Shown here: positions 52,662 to 60,291 of the stretch, piece by piece
Position numbering within the stretch: the first letter of the stretch is position 1
How the letters are laid out: every line of letters starts with the position of its first letter
Source of the DNA: Synergistaceae bacterium
GTDB taxonomy: Bacteria > Synergistota > Synergistia > Synergistales > Aminobacteriaceae
Direction of reading: 5' to 3'
Assembly (NCBI GenBank): GCA_017449135.1
Contig: JAFSKE010000011.1
Coordinates: forward strand, 1 to 64,000
DNA: 64,000 nucleotides
Notes under the pieces: model-generated
Database searches by the model: none
Told to the model about the DNA's origin: nothing
What the model saw: the letters and a program-made list of their open reading frames with translations, nothing else
Made by a program: the position numbers and the translations under genes

Positions 52662-52753
52662 GTTGAGTCTCCCCTTTCTAAGGGGAGATGTCAACTTGTT
52701 GACAGAGAGGTTATAAAAAACTGGGAGATTTCAACTTTTTGACAGATAGGTTA
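52662..52753. repeat. REP-like hairpin repeat, copy 6, partly duplicated
   Basis: GTCTCCCCTTTCTAAGGGGAGAT, then GTCAACTTGTTGAC and AGAGAGGTT. A second, worn copy follows (GGGAGATTTCAACTTTTTGACAGATAGGTT, 52723-52752). It lies between two convergent genes. Confidence 0.75.
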
Positions 52754-53311
52754 AATATCGAGTCTCCCGTATGCCTCTTGACATAACGGAGAATAGGAAA
52801 ACAATTCGTCCCTGAAGGCTTCGCACCATAAATTCATTTCATTAAGAAGTCCCGAAGATTTCGCAATACCTTTTGACATCTGCCAAATATCCTGACATGC
52901 ACGATAAATTTTTTCGTCATCTTCGGCTTTTCTAAGTCCAAGCAACCCCGAAGCATAGCCGGAACTTTTGCACGTCGATAAATATCTTTTTGCTGCGTTT
53001 CTATATTCGTGATATAAAAGATTTTTGTGTGAAGTGTCAGAGTCATTCATTGATAGCTCATTAACGATTTTCAAAACTTCCCTGTCTCTTGAACGTTTGA
53101 AAATTTTTCCCCTTCCGAAAAGTATTAACAGACACATGCAACGCCATAACCATTTATCATTATTTTCATCGGGATAGCGTTTATTATAAATTTCACGGAG
53201 AAAGTTAAAATCTTCGTTCCCCGAATCTTTCAGAGAGTCTAAAATTTCGAGGCGTAATTTCGGATCAAGTTCATTAAAATAATTTTCAAGATTTATGTTA
53301 ATGTCGTACAT
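52751..53311 (-). CDS. Hypothetical cytoplasmic protein next to hydE
   Basis: The 186-residue product has no signal peptide or membrane helix and is mostly helical, with many Cys residues (CMCLL, STCKSSG, RACQ) and conserved-looking Trp and Arg residues. I do not recognise the family. It ends in the repeat region and starts 2 bp after the hydE stop, so it is very likely cotranscribed with hydE. A role around hydrogenase maturation or metabolism can only be guessed from position. Confidence 0.65.
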   Translation of the reverse strand: MYDININLENYFNELDPKLRLEILDSLKDSGNEDFNFLREIYNKRYPDENNDKWLWRCMCLLILFGRGKIFKRSRDREVLKIVNELSMNDSDTSHKNLLYHEYRNAAKRYLSTCKSSGYASGLLGLRKAEDDEKIYRACQDIWQMSKGIAKSSGLLNEMNLWCEAFRDELFSYSPLCQEAYGRLDI

Positions 53312-53313
53312 TT

Positions 53314-54348
53314 TTATTTTATGTCTCCCCTGTCGATGACGATTTCGTATCCGATTTTATTCATTCGATTCTGTAAACATTGTCTGCATTGCGCACTTTC
53401 TTCCCCCGTGCAGATTTTATTGTCGTAAAGTTCATATTTTTTTCGGACATCGACGGGCGATAAATTCGGCATTACAACGTTAGCACCTGCTAAAATTCCA
53501 CGCTCACGGCCAAATGAATCAATAGTTCCGAGTGCAGTTGTCGAAGGCAGCAGAATATGAGGATTAATTAATCTTATTATCGAGAGTAAATAACAGGTTA
53601 ATTCGACAGTTCCTGAATCAAAATCTTTGAACGGAGTATCTTTGTGAGGAATGAAAGGGCCTATCCCGCACATTTCAGGTTTGAATGTCTCAATGAATTT
53701 CAGATCTTCGGCTAAATATCTTGTTGTCTGATGAGGCGAATTAACCATAAATCCGCAGCCTACGTAATAACCTAATCTGCGAAGTGCGTACAAACATTTT
53801 AATCTGTTCTCAAACGATAAACTTGTAGGGTGCAAAATTTTGTAGTGAACTCTATCCGCCGTTTCATGCCTCAATAAATATCTGTCAGCCCCGCAGACTT
53901 TAAGATACCTGTAACTTTCAAAAGTTCTCTCGCCGAGTGAAAGTGTTATGGCACAGTCTGAATGACGGGATTTAATTTCACGAATTATTTTTCCGAGTAT
54001 TTCGTCAGTGAAAAAATCATCTTCGCCGCCCTGTAAAACAAAAGTTCTGAAACCTAATTTATAACCTTCTTCGGAACATGAAATTATTTGCTCAGGTGTT
54101 AATCTGTAACGTTGAGCATTGAAATTACTTCGCCTGATTCCGCAATAAAAACAATCATTTTTGCAGAAGTTTGAAATTTCAATTAAGCCTCGAATAAAAA
54201 TTTTGTTTCCGTAGATTTTTTTTCGTGCTTCAACGGCTAAATCGGTTAAAAGTTTTCTGCTCTCATCATTTCGATTCGCGATTAAAGATTCGTATTCGTC
54301 TAAATCAAGCGAATGAGTTTCAGAGAGCTTTTTAATTAGATTACGCAT
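53314..54348 (-). CDS. hydE: [FeFe]-hydrogenase H-cluster radical SAM maturase HydE
   Basis: HydE helps build the dithiomethylamine-bridged diiron subcluster. The 344-residue protein has the radical SAM motif CKNDCFYCGIR (~64-74), VLQGGEDDFFTD, ETADRVHYKILHP and GFMVNSPHQTT, all HydE-type. A C-terminal cysteine pair (CRQCLQNRM, ~325) is also present and could bind the second cluster seen in some HydE. HydG, HydF and the hydrogenase itself are outside this window. BioB-like relatives are excluded by the motif set. Confidence 0.93.
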   Translation of the reverse strand: MRNLIKKLSETHSLDLDEYESLIANRNDESRKLLTDLAVEARKKIYGNKIFIRGLIEISNFCKNDCFYCGIRRSNFNAQRYRLTPEQIISCSEEGYKLGFRTFVLQGGEDDFFTDEILGKIIREIKSRHSDCAITLSLGERTFESYRYLKVCGADRYLLRHETADRVHYKILHPTSLSFENRLKCLYALRRLGYYVGCGFMVNSPHQTTRYLAEDLKFIETFKPEMCGIGPFIPHKDTPFKDFDSGTVELTCYLLSIIRLINPHILLPSTTALGTIDSFGRERGILAGANVVMPNLSPVDVRKKYELYDNKICTGEESAQCRQCLQNRMNKIGYEIVIDRGDIK

Positions 54349-54356
54349 TTCATATT

Positions 54357-54599
54357 TTATTTTGAAAATGCTGTTTTAACGTTGACTCCTTCAAGATTGC
54401 CGATTCGTCCTGAAATTGCTGAAATTAAATCCTGCGGAGCGTCAAGGGCAATGCTGATAATATTAATTTTTTTCTGATGATAGGGTATTCCCATACGTCC
54501 GATTATAAATTCCCTGTATTCGTGAAGAATATTGTTAAGTTCTTCGACTGAAGCGACATTTTCGACAATGATGCTCATAACTGCGACTCTTGTTTCCAT
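54357..54599 (-). CDS. TM1266-type iron-only hydrogenase system regulator
   Basis: I take ATG 54599 (METRVAVMSIIVENVASVEELN), preceded by GGAGG-like AGGT; the longer frame to 54728 runs into the divergent promoter. The 80-residue protein has the ACT-like/NikR-like pattern VAVMSIIVEN...INIISIALDAPQDLISAISGRIG, typical of the TM1266 family encoded beside HydE. It probably senses a metal or ligand in connection with the hydrogenase system. Confidence 0.85.
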   Translation of the reverse strand: METRVAVMSIIVENVASVEELNNILHEYREFIIGRMGIPYHQKKINIISIALDAPQDLISAISGRIGNLEGVNVKTAFSK

Positions 54600-54634
54600 G
54601 TTAAAAACCTCCGAAATTAATATTGCTATTATTA

Positions 54635-54640
54635 TATAAT
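54635..54640 (+). promoter_or_regulatory. -10 element of the small motility-protein gene
   Basis: TATAAT in ATTATATAATAGAC, 32 bp before the ATG at 54672 and its AAAGGAG ribosome site. This intergenic stretch also serves the divergent TM1266 gene. Confidence 0.55.
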
Positions 54641-54671
54641 AGACATAATTTTGAAAGGAGCTGAAAATTTT

Positions 54672-54935
54672 ATGATTAGCATGAACAGTTTTAACGCACT
54701 CGGTCAAAACGGACTCGCAATGATGCAAAGTTCCCTCAACACCGCCAACGCAGCAGGAGCAAGAATCGCAGAGAGCGGAGCAGACCCCATGAGCATCGCC
54801 GAAGCGTCAATGGATCTGAGCCAGGCAAAAGTTCAAATGGCTGTCGGTTCTTTTCTTGTGAAAGCTCAAAACGACTTAATGGAAACTTCATTGCAAATCT
54901 TTGGAATCGGAACTAAACACGACGGATTGTATTAA
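54672..54935 (+). CDS. Small putative motility protein (YjfB-like)
   Basis: The ~87-residue product (MISMNSFNALGQNGLAMMQ...) ends in VKAQNDLMETSLQIFGIGTKHDG. The LAKxQNDxxxxxLxxLG-type end and the helical, Met/Ser/Ala-rich body match the small YjfB-type putative motility family. I chose ATG 54672 since AAAGGAG precedes it. No flagellar genes are nearby, so its role here is uncertain. Confidence 0.72.
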   Translation: MISMNSFNALGQNGLAMMQSSLNTANAAGARIAESGADPMSIAEASMDLSQAKVQMAVGSFLVKAQNDLMETSLQIFGIGTKHDGLY

Positions 54936-54939
54936 TGTT

Positions 54940-55022
54940 TTCACCCTTCCACAGCAAACGGAGAGGCAGAGTCTCCCATTTCTAAGGGGAGATGTCTCGC
55001 AAGAAACGGTGGAGAGGGTGAA
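54940..55022. repeat. REP-like hairpin repeat, copy 7
   Basis: TTTTCACCCTTCC...GTCTCCCATTTCTAAGGGGAGAT, GTCTCGCAAGAAAC and GGAGAGGGTGAAAA; the outer arms TTTTCACCCT and AGGGTGAAAA are perfectly complementary, so the whole block can close on itself. Confidence 0.8.
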
Positions 55023-55057
55023 AATATAAATTTATAAATAAAAGGGGGCTTTTATAA

Positions 55058-56377
55058 TTGGAGCAAACCCAGTACGAAAAAATTTCACTTATTAACGGCA
55101 AAATTCATACTCAGTCAGGAGTTTCCGAGAACATAACTTTTGAGCATGGCCGTATAGTTTCGATTGATGACGAGTCAGGAAGTTTTAACGGAAAAGTAAT
55201 TGATCTTCACGGCAGAACTGTTTTGCAGGGATTTTGCGATTCGGGGCTGGATTTTCTTTCGTGGGCAGAATCTCAGGAAAGATTAAATTTAATTAACATT
55301 CATTCCGTCAAAGAATTTTCTGATTCTCTGAGTGCTTATGTTCAATCGAATCCGACACCTTTACGAGGCTGGTACATTGCTGAAAATCTGCCCGATGATG
55401 TAAATATTTCAAGAGATGACATAGAAAAAATTGTCTCGTTGATTCCTTGTGCCGTTACTGACGTAAAAAATTCTCACGCATTATTAAACACTCCTGCAAT
55501 GAATGAATTAAACATGCCGCAGGACTCTGTTGAATCAGGAGAATTAAATCAGCATTTACCCGACCTGACCGAAGAAAATATAATTTATCTCGTCAAAAAT
55601 TATTCTCAAAAAATTAACGCTCTCGGAATAACTGAATTATGGGGAGATTTTTACGGAGACGCAAAAAAATTATGGGATATATTTTCAAATGATGCTTACG
55701 AATCTTTAGACTTCAGATTAAGATGTAATTTCGGATTTAACGATGTAGGTTCGTTGAATGAATTTTTATCTTCGGGTTTAAGGACAGGCGACGGAATGCC
55801 GTTTTGTAAATTCGGAGGAATTTTAATAAATGGGAATCTTGAACAGACTGAACAGAAAAATATGATTTATTCGGCTCATTTATCTGGCTGTCAGATTATC
55901 AGCGACAATAATAAATCATGTTTAAGTGCTCTTGAAAGAGTTACAAAGAAAGTTCGTAAATCATCAAGACATTTAATTAAAAATATAACTTCGGGATTAT
56001 TCGAGAGAATGAGATTATTGGGACTCGGAGGGATTTTAAGTTCTCGGGGCGAAAATAATTTTATTCACGAGGCTTTTCAAAACGGACTTGTAATTTGTGA
56101 AGGTTCAGGGAAAACGGCGGAATCTCCTTTGAAGAACATTTCAAATCTTGTATTAAACGGTTTAAGTGTTGCGGAGGCTTTGAGCATTTACACATGGGGA
56201 GCATCATGGAACAGTTCAAACGAAGCACGAAGAGGGGAACTTTCTGTCGGAAACGATGCTGATATAGTAGTTTTGGAACAGGATCCTTTTACTGTAAGCC
56301 CGGAAAAAATTGCAAACATCGACGTAACTATGACATTTACTGCTGGTTGTGCGGTGTATGATTCCGGAGAGTTATAA
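55058..56377 (+). CDS. YtcJ-like amidohydrolase homolog lacking metal ligands
   Basis: The 439-residue protein has the overall plan of amidohydrolase-3 family members: LINGKIHTQSG at the start, GRTVLQGFCDSGLDF where the family has PGFxDxHxH, and RGELSVGNDADIVVLEQDPF near the C-terminus. The HxH metal motif is lost (DSGLDF), and downstream histidines are scarce, so hydrolase activity is doubtful. The start is TTG at 55058 after AGGGGGC. It lies between two unrelated genes with its own space, so regulation is unknown. Confidence 0.75.
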   Translation: MEQTQYEKISLINGKIHTQSGVSENITFEHGRIVSIDDESGSFNGKVIDLHGRTVLQGFCDSGLDFLSWAESQERLNLINIHSVKEFSDSLSAYVQSNPTPLRGWYIAENLPDDVNISRDDIEKIVSLIPCAVTDVKNSHALLNTPAMNELNMPQDSVESGELNQHLPDLTEENIIYLVKNYSQKINALGITELWGDFYGDAKKLWDIFSNDAYESLDFRLRCNFGFNDVGSLNEFLSSGLRTGDGMPFCKFGGILINGNLEQTEQKNMIYSAHLSGCQIISDNNKSCLSALERVTKKVRKSSRHLIKNITSGLFERMRLLGLGGILSSRGENNFIHEAFQNGLVICEGSGKTAESPLKNISNLVLNGLSVAEALSIYTWGASWNSSNEARRGELSVGNDADIVVLEQDPFTVSPEKIANIDVTMTFTAGCAVYDSGEL

Positions 56378-56401
56378 ATTTTAGGAGGTTGAGTTTTTTT
56401 T

Positions 56402-57907
56402 ATGCGAAGTGCTGGAATATTACTGCCGATAACGTCATTGCCCTCAAAATTCGGTATTGGTGATTTTGGTTCTGAAGCGTTAAAGTTTGCGAAATTCCTT
56501 CACGATTCAGGGCAAAAAATTTGGCAGGTTTTGCCGTTGACGACGATTGATTCGGGCTGCGGAAATTCTCCATACAGTCCGACATCTGCATTTGCTGGAA
56601 ATTATCTGTTAGTCAGTCCTGAAATATTAGTTGACGAAGGATTTTTAACGAATGAAGAACTTGAAAAGATTTCCGCAAAATATAATTTCGACAAGAATCC
56701 CGAAAAAATTGATTATGAATCAGTGCGTGAATTTAAGACTGAAATTTTGAATGCTGCTTACAAACACTGCATAAAAAATAACCGTCTTGATTCAGAATTT
56801 GAAGATTTCAAAAAGAATACGGAATGGCTTGAAAGTTTTGCATTGTTCAGTGTTATTAAACAGGTTCAAGGGGGTGCTGCATGGTACGAATGGCCTGACG
56901 AATTAAAACACAAGGACAAAAACGCAATTAAAAGATTCAAGGCTGAATACTCGAACGAAATTTCACGTCAGGAATTTTATCAATATGTATTTTTCTCTCA
57001 AGTTATGAAATTGAAATCTAAACTTGAGGAATTAAACATAAAAATTGTCGGAGATATGCCGCTTTACGTAACGAGGGACTGTGCAGACGTTTGGGAGAAT
57101 CCGAATTTGTTTGATTTTGACGATGACTTAAACCCCGTAACCGTTGCAGGAGTTCCGCCGGATTATTTCAGCGAGACGGGGCAGTTGTGGGGAAATCCGA
57201 CATACAAATGGGACGTAATGGAAGCTCAAAATTTCAAATGGTGGATAGCAAGGCTGAAAAATCTTTTGACGATGTTCGACATAATCAGAATAGATCATTT
57301 CAGAGGTCTTGTAGCATATTGGGCAGTACCTTACGGAGAAGCTACAGCGAAAGTCGGAGAATGGATTGATGTACCGTACGAAAAATTTTTTGCCGAGTTG
57401 AAAAAGAATTTTCCTGAAATGCCGTTTTGGGCTGAAAATCTCGGAATAATTACTCCTGACGTTGAAGAAATCCGAAAAAATTATAAACTGCCTGGAATGT
57501 TAGTGTTACATTTTGCGTTCGGAAATCCTGCCGACAATCCATATGCACCTCATAATCATACAAGGGACAGCGTAGTTTACACTGGGACTCACGATAATAA
57601 TACTTCGCGGGGCTGGTTTGAAAACGACGCAACGGAAAACGAGATTAAAAATTTTTCGTCATATATCGGCCGTGATGTAATGGACGGATATATTTTCACG
57701 AGTGAAGTAACAAGACTTGCAGTAAGTTCTGTGAGTGATACGGCGATAATTCCGATGCAGGATTATTTGAGGCTTGGAGCAGAATCGAGAATAAATATTC
57801 CTTCAACACCTTCAGGGAATTGGTCGTGGAGAATGAAACCTGATGCAATTTCTGACGGATTGGCGGACAGGATTTTAGCTGCCTGCAAACTTTATGGAAG
57901 GGCATAA
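56402..57907 (+). CDS. malQ: 4-alpha-glucanotransferase
   Basis: MalQ (disproportionating enzyme, GH77) transfers maltosyl units between glucans. The 501-residue protein has SGILLPITSLPSKFGIGDFG-type N-terminus, WQVLPLTTIDSGCGNSPYSP, the nucleophile Asp in IIRIDHFRGLVAYW (~293), FWAENLG (acid) and TGTHDNNTSRGW, all of GH77. It works with GlgB (60292) on glycogen or imported malto-oligosaccharides. The ATG follows AGGAGG. Confidence 0.95.
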   Translation: MRSAGILLPITSLPSKFGIGDFGSEALKFAKFLHDSGQKIWQVLPLTTIDSGCGNSPYSPTSAFAGNYLLVSPEILVDEGFLTNEELEKISAKYNFDKNPEKIDYESVREFKTEILNAAYKHCIKNNRLDSEFEDFKKNTEWLESFALFSVIKQVQGGAAWYEWPDELKHKDKNAIKRFKAEYSNEISRQEFYQYVFFSQVMKLKSKLEELNIKIVGDMPLYVTRDCADVWENPNLFDFDDDLNPVTVAGVPPDYFSETGQLWGNPTYKWDVMEAQNFKWWIARLKNLLTMFDIIRIDHFRGLVAYWAVPYGEATAKVGEWIDVPYEKFFAELKKNFPEMPFWAENLGIITPDVEEIRKNYKLPGMLVLHFAFGNPADNPYAPHNHTRDSVVYTGTHDNNTSRGWFENDATENEIKNFSSYIGRDVMDGYIFTSEVTRLAVSSVSDTAIIPMQDYLRLGAESRINIPSTPSGNWSWRMKPDAISDGLADRILAACKLYGRA

Positions 57908-57965
57908 AAAATTCGGACTTGACGAAAACCGAAACAGTAACTAAAATATCACAGTCAAACCTCCA

Positions 57966-58039
57966 GGCGGTATAGCCAAGCGGTAAGGCAGAGGACTGCA
58001 AATCCTTTATCCCCAGTTCGATTCTGGGTGCCGCCTCCA
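57966..58039 (+). tRNA. tRNA-Cys (GCA)
   Basis: The acceptor GGCGGTA pairs with TGCCGCC plus discriminator T and encoded CCA. The anticodon loop CTGCAAA on GAGGA/TCCTT gives GCA. The T arm CCCAGTTCGATTCTGGG is canonical. Confidence 0.95.
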
Positions 58040-58070
58040 AAAATTAAAAAACTTACAAATAATATTGAGA

Positions 58071-58101
58071 ATCCTCCCCCACACGCATGGAGGATTTTTT
58101 T
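58071..58101 (+). terminator. Intrinsic terminator after tRNA-Cys
   Basis: Stem ATCCTCC (58071-58077) with GGAGGAT (58089-58095) and a following T-run. Confidence 0.87.
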
Positions 58102-58111
58102 GTATTGAGTC

Positions 58112-59386
58112 TTAATTTATTAATGAAATAATCCAGTTAATCCAGCTTCTGATTGTTGATGCACGGCGAATAAATGTTTCTTGCCCTTCAACATGATAAA
58201 GATTTGAAATTTTCATAATGTCAATAATCTCATCGTTTGAAGGCATGACACCATTTTGTAAATAAAGTTGTAAAATATCATTAAAAATTTTGTGAGACAA
58301 TATGAGCCTGCAAAATTCTAACTGACGTTGCTTGAAACTCAAATTTAATATTTTTCGTCCTTGTTCGCTGATTGAATATAACACTTCTCCGTCAGATGTT
58401 TTTTTATCAAATAATCCCAAATAACGAGAAGCATCTGTATAATAATTTATCTGTCTCTTAACAATATCATATTCTGCTGCTATATCCTGTTTTGTCAAAT
58501 CTTTTATATTTGCAAGTTCACAAAGATTTATGATTTTCTCAAATTTATCTGCTTGAGGGAATGGGATTTCGGGTTCCTGAATAATAACCGTGTTTTCCAG
58601 AATAGATTGAATGTCAGTTATTGAGATTTCGGTATCTTCGATGGAATAATTTTTCTGCTTAACTAATTGTAAAGAATTATAATTATAAATATCCTTAAAT
58701 TCATATTCAAACAGTCTGAAAATTCCGTTAGAATAAATAAGAAATACAGGTCTCACAGGTTTTGAAATTCGATTTTTCCATACACGAAACGGATAATATA
58801 ACTGTCTTACCAGGAAATCTTCCGAAATATCCATTTTTGCCTCAAATAATGCAAAAGAATTAATACCTTCAAAAGCCGCATCAATTTCAATTTGAGAATT
58901 TTCAACTTGTACTTTATGACGTGTGTTTGCATTATGATCGTCAACATTAAACAAAAAAGTTCCCGAGCTCATACGTCCTGAAACAGTAGGAAAAATATCT
59001 TCATCTTCCATAAAGTCATCGATAATTCCCGAAACAAAAGCACAATTTAATGCTATGGCTTCATTTTGAATATTGCTTATACTCAAACTTTGAAGATAGT
59101 CCGGTAAAGATAAATTTATTATTGTTGAATTAATATCTTCAAATTTATGATAAAGATCAAAATGTGAAATAACATAATCTCCCCGTGTTACAGGCAGAAT
59201 AGCTAATTTATTTTCCATAAATATTTGGGGCAAATTTACGGAATGATCAAATTTCACCATTAAACGAGGTTCACGAAATTCTTTTATTTGAGCAGCGGAA
59301 ATGTTAAAGGAACCATTCTTTTTAATTTTTTGTAAAATGTCATACTTATCAAATATTTTTTTCCATGCCGTATTATTTTTACTCAT
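58112..59386 (-). CDS. Type II restriction endonuclease, PD-(D/E)xK type
   Basis: The 424-residue protein is paired with the adenine methylase gene. A catalytic core is visible at about residues 166-200: IEIDAAFEG (Asp/Glu) followed after about 10 residues by FALFEAKMD (ExK), then RQLYYPFRVW. The C-terminal third has a winged-helix look (KRQINYYTDASRYLGLF, ISEQGRKIL). The family is of the unnamed large type II enzymes, and the recognition sequence is unknown. It overlaps the methylase gene by 8 bp. Codon use is more AT-rich than neighbours, consistent with transfer. Confidence 0.78.
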   Translation of the reverse strand: MSKNNTAWKKIFDKYDILQKIKKNGSFNISAAQIKEFREPRLMVKFDHSVNLPQIFMENKLAILPVTRGDYVISHFDLYHKFEDINSTIINLSLPDYLQSLSISNIQNEAIALNCAFVSGIIDDFMEDEDIFPTVSGRMSSGTFLFNVDDHNANTRHKVQVENSQIEIDAAFEGINSFALFEAKMDISEDFLVRQLYYPFRVWKNRISKPVRPVFLIYSNGIFRLFEYEFKDIYNYNSLQLVKQKNYSIEDTEISITDIQSILENTVIIQEPEIPFPQADKFEKIINLCELANIKDLTKQDIAAEYDIVKRQINYYTDASRYLGLFDKKTSDGEVLYSISEQGRKILNLSFKQRQLEFCRLILSHKIFNDILQLYLQNGVMPSNDEIIDIMKISNLYHVEGQETFIRRASTIRSWINWIISLIN

Positions 59387-60224
59387 AATTCCTAATTATC
59401 ACCTCATCGACATCTCCACGTTTATTTCCGTCTGAATTAATTGCTCGTTTTGCCTTGACAAATGTTATATTTTTATAGGCGGAATACTGCTCCAGTATAA
59501 AAGGAGTGGCGGAATTTGAAAGCATAAATTTTATGCCTCGTTTATCCAATTCATCACAATTTTTACGCAAACGAATTTGATCCTCTTTTGAAAATCCTCC
59601 TTTAGCGTATCCAGTAAAATTTGATGTTTCTGAAATAGGATCATAAGGCGGATCAAGATAAACAAAAACATTTTTTTTTATATTTTCCAGAATTTCTGCG
59701 TAATCAACAGAGGAAAAATTAATTTCGGCAGAGTTAAAGTAATTGCTTACGGCACGCAGTACGGGTTCATTTACAATATTTGGATTTCGATAATTTCCAA
59801 AAGGAGAATTAAATTCACCTGAATTATTTACTCTGTAAAGACCGTTGTAACAGGTTTTATTAAGATATAAAATACGTGCAGCTTTCTCAATCTCTGATAA
59901 AGAATTATATTTTACGATGTCTCTGTCCAAGTTACGAACACGATAAAATAAATCAGATTCATTTTTATATTTTTTCAGTTCTCCGATTAATTCATCAACA
60001 TTTTCTTTTATCACTTTATAAACACGTATTAAATCTGCGTTAATGTCATTTACAAAGGCTTTTTTAGGTTGTAAATGAAATAGTAAAGCCCCGCCTCCTA
60101 CAAAAGGTTCACAGTACGAATATGAGGATATTTTAGGAGGTAGTAATGTTGAAAGAATTTCAATCAACTGTCTTTTACCTCCAACCCATTTTAATACAGG
60201 AGCAACAAGTTTATTTTTTCTCAT
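59379..60224 (-). CDS. DNA N6-adenine methyltransferase (D12/Dam class)
   Basis: The 281-residue protein has the D12-class order: KWVGGKRQLI (N-terminus), CEPFVGGGALLFHL (SAM motif), NDINADLIRVYK and the catalytic FVYLDPPYDP (~184-193), plus KTCYNGLYRVN and FNSPFGNY. It protects host DNA from the partner endonuclease. GATC is the common target of the class but I cannot verify it here. It is the first gene of the pair on the minus strand. Confidence 0.93.
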   Translation of the reverse strand: MRKNKLVAPVLKWVGGKRQLIEILSTLLPPKISSYSYCEPFVGGGALLFHLQPKKAFVNDINADLIRVYKVIKENVDELIGELKKYKNESDLFYRVRNLDRDIVKYNSLSEIEKAARILYLNKTCYNGLYRVNNSGEFNSPFGNYRNPNIVNEPVLRAVSNYFNSAEINFSSVDYAEILENIKKNVFVYLDPPYDPISETSNFTGYAKGGFSKEDQIRLRKNCDELDKRGIKFMLSNSATPFILEQYSAYKNITFVKAKRAINSDGNKRGDVDEVIIRNYE

Positions 60225-60238
60225 GTTAATAAAAATTT

Positions 60239-60273
60239 TCTCCCCTTAGCTTGCAAATCTTTGTAAGGGGAGA
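60239..60273. repeat. Short REP-like hairpin, probable glgB terminator
   Basis: TCTCCCCTTA (60239-60248) pairs with TAAGGGGAGA (60264-60273). On the minus strand it follows the glgB stop and runs into AAAATTTTTATT, so it may terminate glgB. It is the CTCCCC core of the dispersed repeat. Confidence 0.7.
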
Positions 60274-60291
60274 TAAACAAAAAATTAAATT

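Noticed and set aside
54599-54728. N-terminal extension of the TM1266-type protein
   Set aside because: It overlaps the divergent promoter and the motility-protein start, and has no family match.
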